Below are positions 36,503-44,481 of a stretch of DNA of 64,000 nucleotides, one piece after another (position 1 is the first letter of the stretch; the number at the start of each line of letters is the position of its first letter). The stretch lies in assembly GCF_040605455.1 (NCBI RefSeq), contig NZ_JBEXCV010000008.1:49385-113384 (forward strand), read 5' to 3'. Under the pieces are notes generated by a model. It saw only the letters and a list, made by a program, of their open reading frames with translations, was not told the DNA's origin and did no database searches. The DNA comes from Embleya sp040605455. GTDB taxonomy: Bacteria > Actinomycetota > Actinomycetes > Streptomycetales > Streptomycetaceae. The position numbers and the translations under genes were made by a program.

Positions 36503-37887
36503 GTGCGCGCGAGGTGCCGCCGATGCCGCCGTTCCCGCCGCCGACGCCCGTGCCGGGCGGGTCGCCGCCACGGGGTGGGCGGGAGGTGCGGCCGACGGGG
36601 GTGCCTCAACCGCCGCCGTGGCCGGTGCCGACGCCGGCGAGCGGGGGCACCGGGGTCTTCTCGGCACCGCAACTGCGGACGGTGCCGGCGGCCGGCGCAT
36701 CCGTTCCCGCGCCGAGCGTGCCGTCGCCGCCGGATCCGGATCTGGTCGATGCGGTGCGCTCACGGTTGGCGGCGGGCGGCCACGAGCCGACGCCCGGCGC
36801 GGTGGCCGCCGCGCTGCGTGCCGAGGGGCGGGTGCTCGGCGAGGCGGCGTTGCCGGATCTGGTCCGGGCGTTGCGGTCGGAGATCGCCGGGGCCGGGCCG
36901 CTGGACGCCCTGTTGCGCGATCCCGAGGTCACCGACGTGCTGGTCAACGCGCCCGACGAGGTGTGGATCGACCGGGGCGCGGGGCCGCAGCGCACGGCGG
37001 TGACGTTCGCCGACGACGCGGCGGTTCGGCGGCTCGCCCAGCGGCTGGCGAGCGGTGCCGGGCGGCGGTTGGACGATGCCTCGCCGTATGTGGACGCGAC
37101 GCTCGCCGACGGGATCCGACTGCACGCGGTGCTGCGTCCGGTCGCGGTGCGCGGGACGTGCCTGTCGTTGCGGGTGCCCCGGCGCACCTCGCTGGGCCTG
37201 GCCGATCTGGTCCGGGCAGGTTCGTTGTCGCCGGTCGCGGCCGAGCTGCTGTGTGCGGTCGTCTCGGCACGCGCCGCGTTCCTGGTCTCCGGCGGCACCG
37301 GCTCGGGCAAGACCACGCTGCTCGGGGCGCTGCTCGGATGTGCGCATCCGGCCGAACGGCTGTTGCTGGCCGAGGATTCGGCCGAGCTGACGCCGCGTCA
37401 TCCGCACGTGGTGCGGCTCGAGTCGCGCCCGGCCAACGTCGAGGGCGCGGGCGAGGTGACGCTGCGGGACCTGGTCCGACAGGCCCTGCGGATGCGGCCG
37501 GACCGACTCGTGGTCGGGGAAGTGCGCGGTGCCGAGGTGGTCGAGTTGCTCGCCGCGCTCAATACCGGCCACGAGGGCGGTTGCGGCACCGTGCACGCGA
37601 ACTCGGCGGCGGATGTGCCGGCGCGGCTCGAGGCACTCGGCGCACTGGCGGGCCTCGGCCGGGACGCACTGCACAGCCAGCTGGCCGCCGCGCTCGATCT
37701 GGTCGTGCATGTGGTGCGCGAGCGGGACGGCCTGCGTCGAGTGGCCGAGATTCATGTGCTCGAACGGGATATGGCGGGTTGGGTGCGCCCGGTGTCCGCC
37801 ATGAGCTTCGAGCGCGGCGGCGCCTCTCGACCCGGACCGGGCCATCAGCGGCTGACCGCGCTGCTGGCGGGCTGGTGGCGGGGGTGA
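36499..37887 (+). CDS. TadA-type secretion ATPase
   Basis: A 462-residue CpaF/TadA-type ATPase that powers Tad pilus assembly. A Pro-rich N-terminal linker (1–75) is followed by the N2 domain (DALLRDPEVTDVLVN) and the ATPase core: Walker A SGGTGSGKTTLLGAL, Asp-box ERLLLAEDSAEL, Walker B RPDRLVVGEVRGAEV and the His box GHEGGCGTVHANS. All motifs are intact. GTG at 36499 overlaps the ssd stop (GTGA), so translation would be coupled to the broken gene and may be reduced by polar effects. Confidence 0.92.
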   Translation: MSAREVPPMPPFPPPTPVPGGSPPRGGREVRPTGVPQPPPWPVPTPASGGTGVFSAPQLRTVPAAGASVPAPSVPSPPDPDLVDAVRSRLAAGGHEPTPGAVAAALRAEGRVLGEAALPDLVRALRSEIAGAGPLDALLRDPEVTDVLVNAPDEVWIDRGAGPQRTAVTFADDAAVRRLAQRLASGAGRRLDDASPYVDATLADGIRLHAVLRPVAVRGTCLSLRVPRRTSLGLADLVRAGSLSPVAAELLCAVVSARAAFLVSGGTGSGKTTLLGALLGCAHPAERLLLAEDSAELTPRHPHVVRLESRPANVEGAGEVTLRDLVRQALRMRPDRLVVGEVRGAEVVELLAALNTGHEGGCGTVHANSAADVPARLEALGALAGLGRDALHSQLAAALDLVVHVVRERDGLRRVAEIHVLERDMAGWVRPVSAMSFERGGASRPGPGHQRLTALLAGWWRG

Positions 37888-38065
37888 GGGCTTGTTGAGC
37901 GGCTTTGGGTGGGGGTGGGTCGGGGGCGCTGACGCGCCGGGGGTGGGTGGCGGGTGTGGGGCGGGGGCTTCGGGCGGGGCCGGCTGTGTTGGGGTCGGGG
38001 CTGGGTGCGGGGGTGGAGGTTCGGGTGTCTGAGTGGGTGTGTTGTCGGTTGGGGGGTTGGGGCGG

Positions 38066-38905
38066 GTGACGGCGGCGGGGTTTGCGGCTGTCGGGGCCGC
38101 GGGGCTGGTGTGGCTGTCGATGACTCGGGTCGGCCCGGCTCGGCTGCGGGCGGTGTTGGGGGCGCTCGATGTCGAGCGGGTGGGTCGATCGGTGCTCGGT
38201 GCGGTGGTGCGGCGGCATCGCATGCCGCTTGCGCTGCTCGCGGCCGGGAGCGGCGCCGCGCTGCTGCTGGGGTCGCCGGTGCCCGTGCTCGTGGCCCTGC
38301 CGGGGGCGTGGGTGTTGCGTCGCCGGCGGGCGCGGGCCGCGGCCGGTCGGGAGGCCGCCGCGGTGCGGGGCGGAGTCGTCGGGTTGTGCGCCGCGCTCGC
38401 GGGGGAACTGCGGGCGGGCCGGTCGCCGGAGGAGGCGTTGGCGGCGGCCGCGCACGCGGTGCGGGGGCCGGTTCTGGCGGTGGTCGGCGAGGCGATCGGG
38501 ACGGCCCGGGTCGGCGGTGATGTGCCGGATGCGCTGGATCGGGCAGCGGCCCGTCCCGGGGCGGCCGGACTTCGACGGCTCGCCGCGTGCTGGCGGATCG
38601 CGACCGGTCGGGGCGCCGGGTTCGCGTCGGCGCTGGAACGGATCGCGGCCACGCTCCGGGCCGAGGAGGACGCGCACGAGGAATTGCTCGCCGAACTCGC
38701 CGGGGCCCGCTCGACCGCGCACGTACTGGCCGCGCTGCCGGTCTTCGGCCTGTTGCTGGGCAGCGGCCTCGGCGCCCGACCCTTGGACGTACTGCTGCGC
38801 GCACCGGCCGGGATCGCCTGTCTGTGCGCCGGCCTGACCCTGGTGGCCATCGGTCTGGAATGGACGGACCGCCTGACCACCCGCGCCGCCCCGGGGTCGG
38901 CGTGA
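38066..38905 (+). CDS. TadB-type inner-membrane platform protein
   Basis: A T2SS-F/TadB-type platform protein of about 279 residues. Two N-terminal helices (FAAVGAAGLVWLSM and LALLAAGSGAALLLG) precede the cytoplasmic F domain (VRGGVVGLCAALAGELRAGRSPEEALAAAA, LERIAATLRAEEDAHEEL) and two C-terminal helices. It scaffolds TadA at the membrane. The start is not certain: GTG at 38066 (MTAAGFA) follows a G-rich stretch, while a GTG at 38033 is also in frame. The 178 bp after tadA is nearly pure G-rich spacer. Confidence 0.85.
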   Translation: MTAAGFAAVGAAGLVWLSMTRVGPARLRAVLGALDVERVGRSVLGAVVRRHRMPLALLAAGSGAALLLGSPVPVLVALPGAWVLRRRRARAAAGREAAAVRGGVVGLCAALAGELRAGRSPEEALAAAAHAVRGPVLAVVGEAIGTARVGGDVPDALDRAAARPGAAGLRRLAACWRIATGRGAGFASALERIAATLRAEEDAHEELLAELAGARSTAHVLAALPVFGLLLGSGLGARPLDVLLRAPAGIACLCAGLTLVAIGLEWTDRLTTRAAPGSA

Positions 38906-38954
38906 GGGCCGCGGCGACGGGTGCCGCCGGTGGGTTTGGGGTCCGGGACGGGCG

Positions 38955-39719
38955 GTGGTGCCCGTGGTAGCGGGCGTGGTCGGTCTCGAGGGTGGGGCGG
39001 GGGTGGTGAGCACGGTGGCGGCGTGGGTGGCGGTCGTCGCGGCGGCGGGGGGTGCCGGGGGTGCCGTGCGGGGGAGGGGGGTGCGGGGCCGGCGGGCGTC
39101 GGGGCGGGGGCGCGATCCGGTGTGGCGGCGGCGGGTGGCGGCGTTGCTGGGCGGGGCGGCCGTGTTCGTCCTGTTCGGCGGGTGGGTCGGAGGTGGGGCG
39201 GGAGTCGTGGTGGCGGTCGTGCTCGATCGGCGGCTGGGCCGGCTGGAATCGCGTTCCGGGCAGGCGCTTCGGGAGCGGTTGCGAGCCGATTTGCCATCCG
39301 CAGCCGACCTGTTCGCGGCGTGTCTGGTGGCGGGCTGTTCGCCGGTGGAGGCCGCCGAGGCGGTCGCGCACGCGGTCGGTGGGCCGCTGGCGAGCCGGCT
39401 GCGGCCGATCGTGGCCTCGCTGCGGTTGGGCGGCGATCCGGGGCGGTGCTGGCTCGGGCTGACCGACGATCCGGTGCTCGCGCCGCTGGGCCGAGCCCTG
39501 GCCCGGGCCGCGACCGGCGGCGCGCCGGCGGCGGCTCTGGTGGCCCGGATGGCCGACGAGCAACGCGCCGAGCATCGGCGGGCCGCGAGTGCGGCCGCGC
39601 GCCGGGTGGGGGTGCGCGCGACGGTTCCGCTCGGGTTGTGCTTCCTGCCGGCCTTTCTGCTGATCGGGGTGGTCCCGATCGTGATCGGGCTGACGACGGC
39701 GCTGTTGCAGCCGTTCTGA
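38955..39719 (+). CDS. TadC-type inner-membrane platform protein
   Basis: A 254-residue second T2SS-F platform protein. Helices at the N-terminus (VSTVAAWVAVVAAAGGAGG) and middle (AALLGGAAVFVLFGG) precede the F domain LPSAADLFAACLVAGCSPVEAAEAVAHAVGG, and VPLGLCFLPAFLLIGVVPIVIGL forms the C-terminal hairpin. It partners TadB. Very high G content in the first 60 codons makes the exact start (GTG 38955) uncertain. The pilin gene follows after 46 bp. Confidence 0.85.
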   Translation: MVPVVAGVVGLEGGAGVVSTVAAWVAVVAAAGGAGGAVRGRGVRGRRASGRGRDPVWRRRVAALLGGAAVFVLFGGWVGGGAGVVVAVVLDRRLGRLESRSGQALRERLRADLPSAADLFAACLVAGCSPVEAAEAVAHAVGGPLASRLRPIVASLRLGGDPGRCWLGLTDDPVLAPLGRALARAATGGAPAAALVARMADEQRAEHRRAASAAARRVGVRATVPLGLCFLPAFLLIGVVPIVIGLTTALLQPF

Positions 39720-39765
39720 TTCATTCACTCGCGTAAGCACAAATGCACAAAAAAGGGGGATCTTC

Positions 39766-39870
39766 ATGCGCTTTCTTCTGCCGGTTCTTGCTCCGGTCGC
39801 GCGGCGGGTGTGGCTGCGGCTACGCGACGACACCGGGATGACCACGGCCGAGTACGCGGTGGGCACGGTC
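39766..39870 (+). pseudogene. flp-type pilin (DUF4244) 5' part, interrupted
   Basis: ATG at 39766 follows AAGGGGGA. The product MRFLLPVLAPVARRVWLRLRDDTGMTTAEYAVGTV has the Flp-pilin-like TTAEYAVGT motif at the prepilin cleavage region, then the reading frame leaves the family at ACGGTC (39865–39870) and reaches a stop 60 bp later inside the 23.5-kb element. The matching 3' part resumes at 63333. The intact gene would encode 69 residues, the usual size of DUF4244 pilin-like proteins. Confidence 0.9.
39865..39870. repeat. Left copy of the 6-bp core ACGGTC
   Basis: In frame at codons 34–35 of flp; the identical hexamer is at 63333–63338. Confidence 0.85.
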
Positions 39871-40099
39871 CTTATCTATAGGTGTCAAGCAGAACTGCTG
39901 GTCATACCCCTGTTGTGTGTTGAGGCAAGTTAGTCATGTTGCTGAACGGCCGTCGCCGACCTTGAGATGGCGGCCGCGGCAGGCAGCGTGGCGGGGGCGG
40001 GTGCTGCGGCGGCCTGGGTATCGGTGGTGGCGTTGCTCAGCTCCGTGTCGATGACGGTGCATGCGGACGTGGGTCGAACGCGGCGGGCCGGGACGGGAC

Positions 40100-40600
40100 G
40101 ATCCGACCGCGCACCGCGGCCCGGGACGTGGTGGCGCTGCCGAAAGCGGTCTGCTGAAGCCAACGGCGTCTCGGCGACCGCCGGTTCGAACTCCGCCGGG
40201 CGGGACCTCTTCAACCCGGTGGCAATCCTTGCCCGGTATGCGCTGCCCGCCGAGGCGTGTGCACCGGTCCCGGACCGCGGCAACGCGTGGTGTGTCAAGC
40301 ATTCCCCAGGCAGGCCTGTTCGTCGGCCGTCAAGGTGAACTGGAGAGGCTGGACGCGGCGTTTGCGCGTACTGAGGAGGTGGTCGTGCATGCAGTGCACG
40401 GGCTGGGCGGGGTCGGCAAGTCCCCGCTCGCCGCGAAGCGGGGTAAGGCGGTGCGGTGGTGGATTACCGCCGACACTGCGGCCTGCGGTCGACACCGGGG
40501 TGGTCACGCTGACGCGGCCCTGCAACCGGGACTGACGGAGTTGCCCGCCGAGTTGCAAACCGAACGCGCCGTGTAGTGCCTCGTCGACCACAACTTGATT
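40100..40600 (+). pseudogene. Decayed NB-ARC/TPR ATPase fragment
   Basis: Pieces in shifted frames match the N-terminus of actinomycete NB-ARC/TPR proteins: IPQAGLFVGRQGELERLDAAF, then VVVHAVHGLGGVGKSPLAAK (Walker A with Thr changed to Pro), VRWWITADT, and LTELPAELQTERAV. The stretches are joined by a frameshift before IPQAG and one after ITADT, and a stop follows within 15 bp of the last match. The rest of the gene (TPRs) is absent. It is a relic beside the element's left end. Confidence 0.65.
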
Positions 40601-40978
40601 TCGACGCCGCACGGGCCGCGAATCGGCAGCTCATCCCGAGCCCCAGCACCATGCCGAAAGAGATCGCGTACCAGGGGAAGTAGACCGGCTGCGTCGTGAA
40701 CGACTCAGGCCACCAGTGACACACTCTCATCAAATGATTGTGATGTAGGTCACATCTGATTCGGCACATAGAGGCCTCTTCCGACGTACTTAGCAGAAAG
40801 AAGACCTTCGCGATGTGACTTGCGTCTCAGAAGAAGTGTGATCTCGAACACATATTTGCCGGGTGTTCAAGTTTGTGAGGTTGGACGGTCTAGCGTCGAA
40901 CCACCAACGAGGGCCGCCCGCAAGCATCTTGGCGGAGGCAGCGGGCTGGCCCTCTCAGTGACAACTCCTAGGAGCTTC
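40601..40978. other. Intergenic stretch upstream of the small membrane protein
   Basis: 378 bp with no gene called. It holds a perfect Crp-type palindrome at 40739–40754 (listed separately) and an open minus-strand frame whose first 50 residues (ending SFGMVLGLGMSC) look like a membrane-protein fragment but match no family that I recognise. Confidence 0.4.
40739..40754. promoter_or_regulatory. Crp-type palindrome TGTGA-N6-TCACA
   Basis: The sequence TGTGATGTAGGTCACA matches the classic Crp half-sites exactly. It lies 225 bp upstream of the small membrane-protein gene. Regulation by the window's own Crp is inferred. Confidence 0.5.
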
Positions 40979-41167
40979 ATGCCCAAACGTACTCGCCTTG
41001 CTGAAGAAACGGCTCCCCGAACGCCGGAATTACCCCGGACGCGCTGGCGTCGGTGGCTCGGACAGGCCGGTCGCTTCTCGCGCGAGGTGGCCGTCCAGGT
41101 GACCGCAGCCTTGATCATCGTGGCGCTCGTGGCGCTCTGGGCGATCCTCAAGCACCACCTCGGCTGA
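40979..41167 (+). CDS. Small single-pass membrane protein
   Basis: A 62-residue protein (MPKRTRLAEETAPRTPEL) with one transmembrane segment near the C-terminus (VAVQVTAALIIVALVALWAIL) and a short KHHLG end. A GGAG site lies 6 bp before ATG 40979. Earlier in-frame starts lack a ribosome site. No family is recognised; its basic N-terminus should stay inside the cell. Confidence 0.55.
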   Translation: MPKRTRLAEETAPRTPELPRTRWRRWLGQAGRFSREVAVQVTAALIIVALVALWAILKHHLG

Positions 41168-41543
41168 CTCTTCCGGCAGTCGGATTCGGCGCCACCCGCA
41201 TTGCAGTGGACTTCCCGCTTGATGCGTCCGGCCTCGTTGAGGCCGGGCGCGTGGGCAAGCGAGCGTCGCAATCGCCTGGCGTCTCGAAGAGATGCGGATC
41301 GGATCTTCACGGACATCTCGCCATGGAGCGCGATCTGGGCAGCCCGCAGCCCCGGACACAAGGACATCGGCAGCGAGTCACCGACTCAACAGCGCAAGTC
41401 GCGAAACCCACAAAAGAGTTGGACAAAGCGTCGGACGAACCGCGACGCCATGTGCGGTCGAGATCTCAAACACATGCACCCGCGCACGCCGAGTACCCCA
41501 TCGAAGCGAACGAAGTGTCGGTCGTTGCGCTTATCGTGACAAC

Positions 41544-42329
41544 GTGACTCGTGAATCCAGTGATGCGGCGGTTCGGCAAGTCCCCGAAACCCAGTCGGTC
41601 CTAGATCGAATTCTGGCTCAGACCGCGTTCTTCCTGCATGAGCAAGGCGACGTTCAGGCAGCTGCCCTGCTGCTCGACGTCGAGAGCATGGAGCTCGTTC
41701 CGGGCAACAGGTTCGGTGACTGGTACATGGCCCGCCTGCACGTTCCCGGATGGCTCGAAGAACGCTTCGCCGAGGAGATCGTTGCTCGCATCTCTACTGT
41801 TTTGTGCCAAGTCGCCGAACGCAACGGCGAAGAAGTGCAGTCAGTCATCGTCGGTACTGCGCTGCCGGACGTGGACGCGAACTGGCGGCAGACTCTTCAG
41901 GGCCTCCTTTCGACCGACATCGTCACGAACCACGCGGTGCGGGTCAGCAGTCCCAACCCGGACCTCCGGCGTGACGGCTTCGTCTTCGAGTCGCTTGAGG
42001 AAGTCAAGGTCTATTCGGCGCTCAAGCGTGCTCAATCGGTCCTTCCCTCGGACGCGACCATCTCCATCTTCCCGCTGCCTCTGGGCCGAGTCGGAGCCGG
42101 AAACAGTTGGACCCCGGACTTTCTGATCGCCCGATGCGGCAAGCTGGGACTGCTGGAGGTCGATGGCCCCCACCACCGCGGGCGATTCGGTGCCGACGCG
42201 ACGCGTGACCGTCACTGGCGCAACAGCGGGATCATCCACATCGAACGCATCCTCGTCGAGGAAACGACCGACGACAAAGACCTGGACGATCTCGTTCGGG
42301 CTTTCCTGAAGCGCATGCGAACTCAGTAG
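41544..42329 (+). CDS. PD-(D/E)XK nuclease-like protein (Vsr/DUF559-like)
   Basis: A 261-residue protein. The N-terminal 120 residues are unfamiliar. The C-terminus has the endonuclease-like signature WTPDFLIARCGKLGLLEVDGPHH then DATRDRHWRNSGIIHIERI: Asp in PDFLI, ExD in LEVDG, and the RdrhwRnsGI strand that follows in Vsr/DUF559-type PD-(D/E)XK proteins. It may be a nuclease of a defence system, on its own or with the next gene. GTG 41544 was chosen, with a short open frame above it. Confidence 0.6.
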   Translation: MTRESSDAAVRQVPETQSVLDRILAQTAFFLHEQGDVQAAALLLDVESMELVPGNRFGDWYMARLHVPGWLEERFAEEIVARISTVLCQVAERNGEEVQSVIVGTALPDVDANWRQTLQGLLSTDIVTNHAVRVSSPNPDLRRDGFVFESLEEVKVYSALKRAQSVLPSDATISIFPLPLGRVGAGNSWTPDFLIARCGKLGLLEVDGPHHRGRFGADATRDRHWRNSGIIHIERILVEETTDDKDLDDLVRAFLKRMRTQ

Positions 42330-42480
42330 TAGCGCTTGGTGAACAGCAGTAACCCTTGATGGGGCAGCCCGTCAGGTAGAACGACCGTCCCCGTGGCTGG
42401 CGACTCATCCCCCGATGGGAGTGGTCGGGACCATGCGTTGCTGCCTCGTGATTGCGGCCGTTCGTTCCCGCAGGGGTAGT

Positions 42481-42525
42481 CGTCATCACCGGGCTTCGGG
42501 AGCCCGGCGATCTATCCTGATGACG
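42481..42525. repeat. Nested inverted repeat just before the DUF4238 start
   Basis: Outer arms CGTCATCA (42481–42488) and TGATGACG (42518–42525) enclose an inner hairpin CCGGGCT (42489–42495) and AGCCCGG (42501–42507). The outer right arm ends on the first base of the GTG start at 42525, so it could hide the start or bind a regulator. Confidence 0.55.
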
Positions 42526-43517
42526 TGTCCTATCCGAAACGCCACCACTACGTGCCGCGGAAGTACCTGGAGCGGTTCGGCCGAGGCGAGCAGGTCAGGG
42601 TGAGGCGCAGGCGCCCCGCAAAGACCCATATCGTCAACGTCAAAAACATCGCCGCCGAGACCGGTCTATACACCGTCACCACGGACAACGGCACCCCCTC
42701 CACGGCTGTCGAACAGCACCTAGCTGCGTTGGAGGGCAACGGCATACGCGTCCTGCGTCAGATCGACCAAACAGGACAGCCTCCTGCCCCGGGCAGTGAG
42801 GATCGAGAGACCCTCGCCCTCTACTTGGCCGTGCAAATGGCCAGGACGCCGGGGAAGCGAGTCATGGTGCTCTTTGCCCGCGATGTCACCACGTATGCGG
42901 GCGACCGCGAAGTCGATCAAGCACTGATCACGGAGTACGAACACCGGCGTCTCGGCCGTGCCCCGAAGGCGGCAGAGGCCCGAGCAGCTTGGACTTACTA
43001 CCACGGTGTGCGCGCGGAAACCGGCGGCGACCCCACCCACGACGACGCGGTCATCGTGACGCTCGGCTCGGTCAAGGAGTACCTCCCCTTCATCCACGCC
43101 CGGCACTGGCGGCTGGAGCTCAGCCGCAAGCCCTGCTTTCTCACCTCGGACGCTCCCCTGGTGCTGTGGCGACCCCCCTCGCCGCAGGACGCCTATCAAG
43201 GCTTCGGCTTGATGGATGCCGAGGAGATCAGATTCCCGCTTGGCCCCCACGCGCAACTCGTTCTCACCCGGGGCGAGGGATCGTCGGTGGACGAGGTCAA
43301 GCTCGGTCGGGTGGCGGCCTGCAACCAAGACCTCGCGGACACCTGCGAGCGGGTCGTCGTCGGACACCCGGACCGACATGCCTGGCTGGACAGGGTCGAG
43401 CTGTGCGAGCGCGGCCCCGAACTCCGCTTCAACCTCGCACCGGGTTTCCGGGAACGCTCTGACGGTAGTCGCGAGGAGATGGGCGAGGTCTTGCACTTCT
43501 GGACGACCCGTCGCTGA
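42525..43517 (+). CDS. DUF4238-family protein
   Basis: A 330-residue protein beginning MSYPKRHHYVPRKYLERFG, the HHYVPRxYLxxF signature of DUF4238, with IAAETGLYTV and CFLTSDAPLVLW (family 'SDxPv') later. DUF4238 proteins are often found beside toxin or defence genes; the biochemical role is unknown and no known catalytic motif is claimed. It lies 195 bp after the nuclease-like gene, same strand, so a two-gene unit is possible. GTG start at 42525. Confidence 0.75.
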   Translation: MSYPKRHHYVPRKYLERFGRGEQVRVRRRRPAKTHIVNVKNIAAETGLYTVTTDNGTPSTAVEQHLAALEGNGIRVLRQIDQTGQPPAPGSEDRETLALYLAVQMARTPGKRVMVLFARDVTTYAGDREVDQALITEYEHRRLGRAPKAAEARAAWTYYHGVRAETGGDPTHDDAVIVTLGSVKEYLPFIHARHWRLELSRKPCFLTSDAPLVLWRPPSPQDAYQGFGLMDAEEIRFPLGPHAQLVLTRGEGSSVDEVKLGRVAACNQDLADTCERVVVGHPDRHAWLDRVELCERGPELRFNLAPGFRERSDGSREEMGEVLHFWTTRR

Positions 43518-43840
43518 CCGCCGGACCGCGTAGGGCTTGCCCGCGGGACCCGTCGAGATGGGCAATGCGCCGGCCAGGTTCGGGGATGTGCGAACTTGGG
43601 TGGTCATGGAACTCGGGCCGACCTGCCCTCGTAAGCGGCGGCATGCGCGCCGGGGACGCGATCGCGCACGTGCGCGCAGGGCCGGGCAGGGTTGCCCCCC
43701 TGCGCCACTCGGCGACCAACGCCCCATCCATAACCCAACGGGTGACAGTTATGGGCGGGCGGACTGTCTTGTCGAGCTTCTTCGCGCCCGCCGTGCTCGA
43801 CTACACCCTTCGGGATGAGCGGGGATGTGTGCCCGATGTC

Positions 43841-43956
43841 TTAGCGTGGCAGTTCGCGGGCGAAGTACGGGGCGGCGCGGCGGAGTAGGTCGCGTTCGCG
43901 TTCCAGAGTGCTGACCTGGTTCCGCAGCCGATCGAGTTTCCGCTCGGTCAACGGTC
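43841..43956 (-). pseudogene. IS3-family OrfA 3' remnant (left copy)
   Basis: The last ~38 codons of an IS3 OrfA: …ERKLDRLRNQVSTLERERDLLRRAAPYFARELPR then stop at 43841. It matches, with differences, the 3' end of the OrfA at 49635–49931. The homologous block also extends downstream (to about 43770) but OrfB is missing. Confidence 0.75.
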
Positions 43957-44121
43957 GCTATCTAGTGTTGTCAACCCGACATCCGAGGTGACATGCCGTG
44001 TGATGGTTGCTGGCAAGTAGGGCACGTGGGGACAGGCGTGCAGAGCACGGCCAGCTCGGCGGGCGAACCGAAGATGAGTACAGAGCGGGACTGGCGGAAT
44101 CCCCTTGATTGGTGGGAGGTT
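43957..44121. other. Gap between IS3 remnant and XRE gene
   Basis: No gene is assigned. A minus-strand frame 43971–44183 (70 codons, with CPTC) overlaps the 3' end of the XRE gene; its codon use is plausible in the middle but nothing supports it. Confidence 0.3.
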
Positions 44122-44448
44122 TCAGGCGCCAGGGGGTAGATCTGCTGGGCTGGAGGCGTCGGCGCTACGGTCCCGGTACGCATGATGATCGCTTCGGGTG
44201 GATTGACGGACGACGGCGTACAACTCGTCGAGCGACAGTCCCAGCTCCACGGCCAGGGCAGCGACGGTGAAGAATTCCGGCGTGAACGTGCGGCCCTTTT
44301 CGATGCTGCGCACGGTCTCGACGGAGATCCCCGCGCTGCGGGCGACGGCCTCGGCTGAGCGCCCGGAGGTGCGGCGGGCCTGCGTAAGGCGGGAGGCGAG
44401 CTCCTGCCCGCGAAGTTGGGTGGCGGGATCGAGCCTCCTTCGTGGCAT
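44122..44448 (-). CDS. XRE-family controller (C-protein-like)
   Basis: A 108-residue Cro/C1-type regulator. The HTH is ASRLTQARRTSGRSAEAVARSAGISVETVRSIEKGRTF with a recognition helix SVETVRSIEK, then LSLDELYAVV. The gene is divergent from the DNA methyltransferase. Its ATG is the left end of a perfect palindrome and the start codons are only 30 bp apart, so the protein very probably represses both genes, like C proteins of restriction-modification systems. No leader remains, so the transcript should be leaderless. Confidence 0.85.
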   Translation of the reverse strand: MPRRRLDPATQLRGQELASRLTQARRTSGRSAEAVARSAGISVETVRSIEKGRTFTPEFFTVAALAVELGLSLDELYAVVRQSTRSDHHAYRDRSADASSPADLPPGA

Positions 44449-44481
44449 GGGTGTAACTATACCTGTATAGTTACACCCATG
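44446..44481. promoter_or_regulatory. Symmetrical divergent leaderless promoter/operator
   Basis: CATGGGTGTAACTATA (44446–44461) and its exact complement TATAGTTACACCCATG (44466–44481) are separated by CCTG. The minus-strand ATG of the XRE gene and the plus-strand ATG of the methyltransferase gene lie at the two ends. TATAGT (44466–44471 on +; 44461–44456 on −) is placed 7 bp before each ATG, as expected for a −10 box of a leaderless mRNA. Confidence 0.85.

Noticed and set aside
31882..36672. Open frame of nearly 1600 codons on the minus strand across the 4.1-kb element
   Set aside because: It runs opposite to three well-supported genes; its product has no fold or motif and arises from high GC.
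36760..39866. Long Pro/Arg/Thr-rich frames antisense to tadA–tadC
   Set aside because: They are shadows of GC-rich coding sequence, as shown by tad motifs on the plus strand.
43537..43888. Short plus-strand frames around the left IS3 remnant
   Set aside because: They run across an OrfA relic and its flank; no homology or ribosome site.
43971..44183. Small minus-strand frame of 70 codons with CPTC
   Set aside because: It overlaps the XRE gene end, has no ribosome site and no recognised family; codon use is only locally plausible.
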